9,420 nt of DNA from an uncultured Eubacteriales bacterium (lineage in GTDB: Bacteria > Bacillota > Clostridia > Lachnospirales > Anaerotignaceae): assembly GCA_900546215.1 (NCBI GenBank), contig URCD01000088.1:1-9420 (forward strand), written 5' to 3'. The translations under genes and the position numbers were made by a program. Positions 4,988-9,420 of this stretch are shown piece by piece. Below the pieces are notes generated by a model. It was not told the origin of the DNA and searched no databases. It saw nothing but the letters and a program-made list of their open reading frames with translations. The stretch's first letter is position 1; every line of letters starts with the position of its first letter.

Positions 4988-6172
4988 ATGATAAAAGCAA
5001 GAAAAAGGTCAACAGATATTTTATATAAGGGGAATGTCCTTAAAAAGGAAATTATAAACCCGGACTGTCCTCCCATATACTATTCAACAGCGTGTGAAAT
5101 AACAGATATGGATGACTATGATTTCGCTAATAACGGAGGAAAATACTATTACAACAGAACATCGGCGCCAAATAGGGATATGCTGGCGGATGCAATCACA
5201 TTTTTGGAAAGCGGGGAAGAGAGCATTATTGCTTCGTCAGGAATGGCGGCAATATCAACAACTCTGCTGTCATTTCTTCAAAAGGGGGACAGAATTCTTT
5301 GCAGCGATGCTGTTTACGGAGAGACAATAGAGCTTTTGGACAATATGCTTTTTAAATTTGGTATTGATGCAGTATATGCTGATTTTACAAATTTACAGGA
5401 CGTAAAAAGCAAGCTGACCCCAAATACAAAAATACTTTATACGGAGATTATTAGCAATCCGCTTATTAATGTAGTGGATATAGACGCTATAACGAAAATT
5501 GCCAAGGAAAATGGTTCACTTACTGTAGTTGACAGTACATTTACAACTCCATTTGCGATAAGGCCGCTGGAACATGGAGCCGATATAGTTATACACTCAC
5601 TTACAAAGTTTTTTGGAGGCCACAGCGATATAACAGCAGGCTCAGTTACTTCATCAAAAAGTATAATTGAAGAGATAAATAGGAACCATCTTCTGCTTGG
5701 CGGCTGCCTGGACGCAAACAGCGCATGGCTCGCTTTAAGAAGCATAAGGACAATGCAGCTAAGAGTTGAGAAACAGATGGCTAATGCCAATAAACTTGCG
5801 CATGCCCTTGCGGATGATTCCAGAGTAAAATATGTAAACTATCCTTCAATTGAATATCATCCTCAGCATAAGCTGGCCATAAGACTGTTTGATAATGGAT
5901 TTGGCCCAATGCTTAGCTTTAGGGTGGAAGATGACAGGGAAAAGGTAAACGAGTTTATCCGCAGGCTGGAAATGATAAAATATCTTGGAACTCTCGGCGG
6001 CTTCAGAACGTCGCTGGCACATCCTGCCACAGCCTTCAGAAATGAGTTCAGCCCGGAACAGCTGAAAAAAATGGGGATGGAAGAAGGACTTATCAGGATA
6101 TCAGCGGGTATTGAAGACAGCGAGGATATAATAAACGACATTAAAAACGCATTGGAGGTGTTCGGAAAATAA
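4988..6172 (+). CDS. Trans-sulfuration family PLP enzyme (Cys/Met metabolism)
   Basis: A 394-residue fold-type I PLP enzyme of the cystathionine gamma-synthase / gamma-lyase / methionine gamma-lyase family, of usual length and apparently intact. The PLP lysine is Lys207 in HSLTKFFGGHSD. Other expected residues are Tyr55 and Arg57 (YNRTSAPNRD, matching Y-S-R of the family), the phosphate-binding SSGMAA (83-88), Tyr110 in YGET, Asp182 in VDSTFTTPF, and the carboxylate-binding Arg370 in RISAGIED. At the position after Tyr-Gly, where methionine gamma-lyases carry Cys and many others Gly, this protein has Glu112. The exact reaction (gamma-elimination, gamma-replacement or beta-elimination) cannot be read from sequence. 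The start has GGAGG (4976-4980) at seven bases. It is the first gene of a MerR-controlled operon with a transporter and a homocysteine methyltransferase, which points to sulfur amino acid turnover. Confidence 0.92.
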   Translation: MIKARKRSTDILYKGNVLKKEIINPDCPPIYYSTACEITDMDDYDFANNGGKYYYNRTSAPNRDMLADAITFLESGEESIIASSGMAAISTTLLSFLQKGDRILCSDAVYGETIELLDNMLFKFGIDAVYADFTNLQDVKSKLTPNTKILYTEIISNPLINVVDIDAITKIAKENGSLTVVDSTFTTPFAIRPLEHGADIVIHSLTKFFGGHSDITAGSVTSSKSIIEEINRNHLLLGGCLDANSAWLALRSIRTMQLRVEKQMANANKLAHALADDSRVKYVNYPSIEYHPQHKLAIRLFDNGFGPMLSFRVEDDREKVNEFIRRLEMIKYLGTLGGFRTSLAHPATAFRNEFSPEQLKKMGMEEGLIRISAGIEDSEDIINDIKNALEVFGK

Positions 6173-6232
6173 GGCACCTTGGAAGAACTATAATAAACAG
6201 GCAACACAGTTTAAATAATGGGAGGAAAGGAA

Positions 6233-7654
6233 ATGGAAATTATTCTTAAGATCATTCAGACAATATCTGATTTCATGTGGGGCACACCTATGACAATCGC
6301 TCTTGTAGGAACAGGACTTTATCTTACAATCAAATTTAGAGGCAGATACATAACAAAAATAAAATTCCACTTTAAAAACACCTTTGGAAAAATGTTTAAA
6401 GGGGGAGAAGGAGAGGGAACGGTATCCGGTTTTGCAGCGGCCTGCACCGCGATGGCAAATACAATCGGTGTAGGTAATATCGGAGGCGTTGCCACAGCAA
6501 TAACAATGGGCGGACCGGGCGCAGTCTTCTGGATGTGGGTCTCTGGGCTTTTAGGAATGTCCACAAAGGCATGCGAAATTATACTTGGCCAAAGATACCG
6601 TGTTAAATTTGACAAGTCAAAGGATGAATACGTTTGTGACCGCTCGTTTGTAATGAAAAACGCACTGGGTTGGAAAAAAGGCGCGCTTGTACTTGCGGTA
6701 TTCTGTTTCGTATTTGGACCGTGGACATGCTGTGTGCAGACTGAATCTCTTACAAGCTCGCTGTATGAGGGATTTGGTATAGCCCCAATTATTTCTATAA
6801 TAATAATGGGAATAACTTGCTTTGTAACTATAGCGGGAGGGCTTAAAAGGATAGCTTCCGTCATGGAAAAGGCCGTTCCATTTATGGCTATGGCATATAT
6901 AATTGCAGGAATCGGCATACTTATTATGTATATTGACAAAGTTCCCTATGCCTTTGGAATTATATTTAAATCGGCATTTACGCCTATGGCGGGAATCGGC
7001 GGATTTGCCGGTGCAACGGTAAAGGATGCGCTTAGATATGGAATAGCAAGAGGTCTCTATTCAAATGATGCGGGAACCGGCTATGGTATAGTAGCACATG
7101 CAGCAGGACAGACAGACCACCCTGTACGTCAATCATCATGGGGCTGGGGAGAGGTTTTCCTTGATACTATCGTTGTATGTACAGTTACGGCCATTTCGAT
7201 TATAATAACAAATGCTTATATTGACTATCCTGACGTTACAAGTGCTCAGCTTACAACAGTTGCTTTTAAAACTGCATATGGCAATTTCGGCGGATACTTT
7301 ATGGCTATTGCCACAACGGTTTTCGTATGGACAACAATTATAGGAATGTACTATTCCTGTACAAAGTCAATTGACTATGCTTTTGGCGATACAAAGATTA
7401 ATAAAATAGCTACTCCGATTTATATGGTTTATTATATGCTCCCATGTCTGTTTTTCTATAATATAAAGGCAGACCTGCTTTGGGCCGCCACTGACCTTAT
7501 AAGCGCGATGTATGTTGTTATAACGCTCTTATTTATATATTCAAAGAGAAAAGAAATTTTCAGGCTTTACAACGATTTCTGGAACAGGTTTATACCTGCC
7601 ATTAATAGAGGAGAGCACCCTGAAAAGGTTTCCTATGAAACTATAGAGGATTAA
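6233..7654 (+). CDS. AGCS family sodium:alanine-type symporter
   Basis: An integral membrane transporter of the alanine or glycine:cation symporter (AGCS) family, driven by Na+ or H+. The family core is clear: GEGTVSGFAAACTAMANTIG and VGNIGGVATAITMGGPGAVF at about residues 60-100 from the chosen start, followed by WMWVSGLLGMSTKACE. Later membrane blocks include GFAGATVKDALRYGIARGLY and SNDAGTGYG, also typical. Length, 473 residues, is normal for the family, with roughly ten membrane helices by eye. The start is ATG 6233: the GGGAGG site (6220-6225) lies seven bases before it, whereas the upstream ATG at 6218 overlaps that site. It sits 60 bp after the PLP enzyme gene and 14 bp before the methyltransferase gene, with no terminator between. 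Substrate is unknown; the context suggests a sulfur amino acid or its methyl derivative rather than alanine. This is inference. Confidence 0.93.
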   Translation: MEIILKIIQTISDFMWGTPMTIALVGTGLYLTIKFRGRYITKIKFHFKNTFGKMFKGGEGEGTVSGFAAACTAMANTIGVGNIGGVATAITMGGPGAVFWMWVSGLLGMSTKACEIILGQRYRVKFDKSKDEYVCDRSFVMKNALGWKKGALVLAVFCFVFGPWTCCVQTESLTSSLYEGFGIAPIISIIIMGITCFVTIAGGLKRIASVMEKAVPFMAMAYIIAGIGILIMYIDKVPYAFGIIFKSAFTPMAGIGGFAGATVKDALRYGIARGLYSNDAGTGYGIVAHAAGQTDHPVRQSSWGWGEVFLDTIVVCTVTAISIIITNAYIDYPDVTSAQLTTVAFKTAYGNFGGYFMAIATTVFVWTTIIGMYYSCTKSIDYAFGDTKINKIATPIYMVYYMLPCLFFYNIKADLLWAATDLISAMYVVITLLFIYSKRKEIFRLYNDFWNRFIPAINRGEHPEKVSYETIED

Positions 7655-7668
7655 GCGGGGGACAGATA

Positions 7669-8595
7669 ATGGATAAATTGACAAAGCTGTTAAATAAAGA
7701 AAAGTTTGTAATTGTAGACGGTGCTATGGCCACTGAGCTTGAGGCAAGGGGCTGTAATATAAATGACGAGCTGTGGTCGGCAAAAATATTATCTGAGAAC
7801 CCTGCACTTATTGAGCAGGTGCATTATGACTATTTTGCAGCAGGTGCGGATATAGGCATATCAGCCAGCTATCAGGCTTCTATTCCCGGCTTTATGAACA
7901 AGGGATTTACAAAAAAAGAAGGAGAAAAGCTCATAATGGATTCTGTGGAAATTCTTTTGAACGCGGTTAAACGCTATCAGAAGGATTATCCGGAAAGGAA
8001 TTGCCTAATAGCGGCCGCCGCTGTAGGACCATACGGAGCATATCTTGCGGACGGCTCAGAATACAGAGGAGATTATACAGCCGACAAAGCAATAATTGAA
8101 GCGTTTCACAGAGAAAGAATGGAACTGCTTGCCAGTGCCGGTGCGGAAATATTCGCCTGTGAAACACTGCCATGTCTTTGGGAAGCTGAAGTTATACTTA
8201 AAATAGCTGAAGATTTAGATGTTCCTTGCTGGTTTTCCTTCAGCTGCAAAGACGGAAATCAAATATCAGACGGAACGCCTATAGAAGAATGTGCAAGGTT
8301 TATGACCGGCAAGGAACTTGTTAAGGCTGTCGGTGTTAACTGTACACATCCGCGGTTTATATCCGAGCTTATAAAGAATATAAAAAACAGCTGTGACAAG
8401 CCTGTGATTGTATACCCTAATAAGGGTGAGGAATACGACCCGTTAAAGAAAGTATGGGTTGGTGCAGGTGATATAAAGAGCTTTGGAGATTATGCCGAAC
8501 AATGGTATGAGGATGGTGCAAGACTCATAGGAGGCTGCTGCCGCACAACTCCTGAGGATATACGGCAGCTGGAAAGGCTCAGAAAGAGTATATGA
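7669..8595 (+). CDS. mmuM: Homocysteine S-methyltransferase, MmuM type
   Basis: A cytosolic zinc enzyme that moves a methyl group to homocysteine to make methionine. In MmuM proteins the donor is S-methylmethionine (or S-adenosylmethionine). The 308 residues match stand-alone members and lack the folate and cobalamin domains of MetH. Visible motifs are VDGAMATELEARGCNIND (about 16-33), the zinc ligand Cys225 in VGVNCTHP and the pair Cys290-Cys291 in IGGCCRTTP. The start at 7669 has a GCGGGGGA site (7656-7662), 14 bases after the transporter stop, indicating one transcript. Since this enzyme needs homocysteine and a methyl donor, the transporter upstream could supply either, and the PLP enzyme could feed on or compete for the product. 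The known Escherichia coli partner MmuP is an APC-type permease, not AGCS. Donor specificity is not readable from sequence. Confidence 0.93.
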   Translation: MDKLTKLLNKEKFVIVDGAMATELEARGCNINDELWSAKILSENPALIEQVHYDYFAAGADIGISASYQASIPGFMNKGFTKKEGEKLIMDSVEILLNAVKRYQKDYPERNCLIAAAAVGPYGAYLADGSEYRGDYTADKAIIEAFHRERMELLASAGAEIFACETLPCLWEAEVILKIAEDLDVPCWFSFSCKDGNQISDGTPIEECARFMTGKELVKAVGVNCTHPRFISELIKNIKNSCDKPVIVYPNKGEEYDPLKKVWVGAGDIKSFGDYAEQWYEDGARLIGGCCRTTPEDIRQLERLRKSI

Positions 8596-8609
8596 ATAGC
8601 TTCGTTTTT

Positions 8610-8621
8610 AAACAGCTGTTT
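8610..8621. promoter_or_regulatory. Perfect 12-bp palindrome upstream of a promoter
   Basis: AAACAGCTGTTT is fully symmetric and lies 14 bp upstream of the -35 box at 8636. It could be an operator, for instance for the HTH regulator encoded downstream. There is no second copy to support this. Confidence 0.3.
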
Positions 8622-8635
8622 GTTTGAAAATGTTC

Positions 8636-8664
8636 TTGACATTCAATGATTAATGTGATAAAAT
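8636..8664 (+). promoter_or_regulatory. Strong sigma-A-type promoter before a terminator
   Basis: TTGACA (8636-8641) is perfect and TAAAAT (8659-8664) matches at 5 of 6 positions, with a 17-bp spacer. Transcription would start near 8671 and meet the terminator at 8708-8740 after about 70 bases. A second overlapping pair, TTGACT (8667-8672) and TATATT (8690-8695), also 17 bp apart, would start inside the terminator. Confidence 0.75.
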
Positions 8665-8670
8665 ATTTGA

Positions 8671-8740
8671 CTGTATTTAGGATATAATATATATTACTTC
8701 TAAAATTAACCACTTCATGTGTCTTGGAAGTGGTTTTTTT
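8671..8740 (+). ncRNA. Possible 70-base small RNA
   Basis: A consensus promoter followed after about 70 bases by an intrinsic terminator, with no ORF between, defines a candidate small RNA or attenuated leader of the XRE-type gene. Apart from the terminator hairpin it is AT-rich and shows no structure. The terminator may equally serve only the operon upstream. Confidence 0.35.
8708..8740 (+). terminator. Intrinsic terminator after the mmuM operon
   Basis: AACCACTTC (8708-8716) pairs with GAAGTGGTT (8727-8735), nine perfect pairs with a ten-base loop. The 3' arm continues into a T-run to 8740. It lies 112 bp after the methyltransferase stop. Confidence 0.92.
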
Positions 8741-8741
8741 A

Positions 8742-8770
8742 TTGTTAACTGCCGGAGCTTAATTTATATT
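8742..8770 (+). promoter_or_regulatory. Possible promoter of the XRE-type gene
   Basis: TTGTTA (8742-8747) and TATATT (8765-8770) are 17 bp apart, directly after the terminator and 35 bp before the ATG. The -35 box matches at 4 of 6 positions, the -10 box at 5 of 6. Confidence 0.45.
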
Positions 8771-8805
8771 ATAAACCAAATTGGAATTAAAAAAGGGGGA
8801 TTGCT

Positions 8806-9420
8806 ATGGACGATAAAATAGTAAAATCTATAAAGAAGTTATGTGTTAAAAACAACATCAATTTGAGCAGGCTGGAAAAAAATGTAGGACTGAGCCAGGG
8901 ACTAATCAGTAAGTGGAAAACAACAACACCATCGCTGGAGAAATTAATTGATATCGCAAGATACTTTTCTGTATCACTGGATGAGGTAGTAGGCCTTAAA
9001 GATGTTGACGATGTTTTTCTTGAACTTCTTTGCAATAATACAGAAGCTAATAAATTATTTTGGCACTCACAGTCGGAGCCTAAGCTGGATTTAGATATTT
9101 TGCCTAACGTAACCTATAATGAAGAAATATATACATACTCATTTTATTATACCGAATATAATAACGGATATATTATAATATATGCCTTTCATAAACGTTC
9201 CAAATTATTAACTCCTGAAAAGCTTGTTTTATTTATTCAACCAATGAAAACTTCATCAGCAGTTTATCAAAACTACAATACAAAAGAACTGTCTGTATTA
9301 TGGATAAAGATTTTAAATAGTTTAAATGAAATTACACCAGTTGAAACTGTTGCCGAGGAATATAAGCAGACCGCAATTGAGCAAAATATATCCGAAGATA
9401 TGGCTTTAAATAAATGCGTC
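8806..9420 (+). CDS. XRE-family HTH regulator, partial (runs off the window)
   Basis: An open frame of 205 codons with no stop before the window end. Residues about 5-63 form a Cro/C1-type HTH: IKKLCVKNNINLSRLEKNVG, LSQGLISKWKTTTPSLEKLI and DIARYFSVSLDEVVGL, the normal pattern of a helix-turn-helix followed by the SLDEVVG end. The following 140 residues have no domain I recognise. They contain a probable beta-rich stretch with many aromatic residues (TYSFYYTEYNNGYIIIYAFH, about 106-126) that may be a sensor or dimerisation domain. The start is set by AAAAGGGGGA (8791-8800) five bases before the ATG. A promoter-terminator pair lies upstream, so it is probably transcribed apart from the mmuM operon. 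Its targets are unknown; self-regulation through the 8610-8621 palindrome is possible but unproven. Confidence 0.85.
   Translation, partial: MDDKIVKSIKKLCVKNNINLSRLEKNVGLSQGLISKWKTTTPSLEKLIDIARYFSVSLDEVVGLKDVDDVFLELLCNNTEANKLFWHSQSEPKLDLDILPNVTYNEEIYTYSFYYTEYNNGYIIIYAFHKRSKLLTPEKLVLFIQPMKTSSAVYQNYNTKELSVLWIKILNSLNEITPVETVAEEYKQTAIEQNISEDMALNKCV

Overview
The window looks like a chromosomal segment of an AT-rich, endospore-forming member of the Clostridia. The evidence is a SpoIVB sporulation peptidase, a DUF4317 protein (a family I associate with Clostridia), a c-di-GMP-I (GEMM) riboswitch, strong AGGAGG-type ribosome binding sites, several intrinsic terminators and sigma-A-like promoters. 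I cannot name the genus from sequence alone. No mobile element, tRNA, rRNA or CRISPR array is visible.

Layout. 1-1291: a DUF4317 gene on the minus strand, divergent from spoIVB (about 1509/1530-2585, plus strand), which ends in a clean terminator. 2616-4023: a long stretch with no confident protein gene but much RNA-like structure. It holds a perfect consensus promoter driving a c-di-GMP-I riboswitch (2822-2920), a doubtful 83-residue ORF, a segment with mutually exclusive stems ending in a terminator (3086-3232), then about 780 bases with a second promoter, a terminator/antiterminator-like pair (3778-3846) and a further terminator (3876-3915). 4024-4823: a MerR/BmrR-type regulator broken by an apparent one-base frameshift, with its own terminator. 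4924-8595: a three-gene operon of a trans-sulfuration-family PLP enzyme, an AGCS-type sodium:amino acid symporter and a MmuM-type homocysteine S-methyltransferase. It ends near a terminator at 8708-8740. 8806 to the end: the 5' part of an XRE-type HTH regulator gene with an unrecognised C-terminal region.

How the genes may work together. The operon promoter has the hallmark MerR architecture: -35 and -10 boxes 19 bp apart, with a near-perfect dyad in the spacer. The adjacent MerR gene is therefore the obvious activator, and the three downstream genes form a candidate regulon for import and turnover of a sulfur amino acid. One possibility is S-methylmethionine, methionine or homocysteine; this is inference. 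The regulator appears frameshifted at the end of the first half of its ligand domain, so the switch may be decaying, phase-variable or mis-sequenced. Separately, the c-di-GMP riboswitch controls a transcript with no recognisable protein product, and the RNA structures after it are the least explained part of the window.
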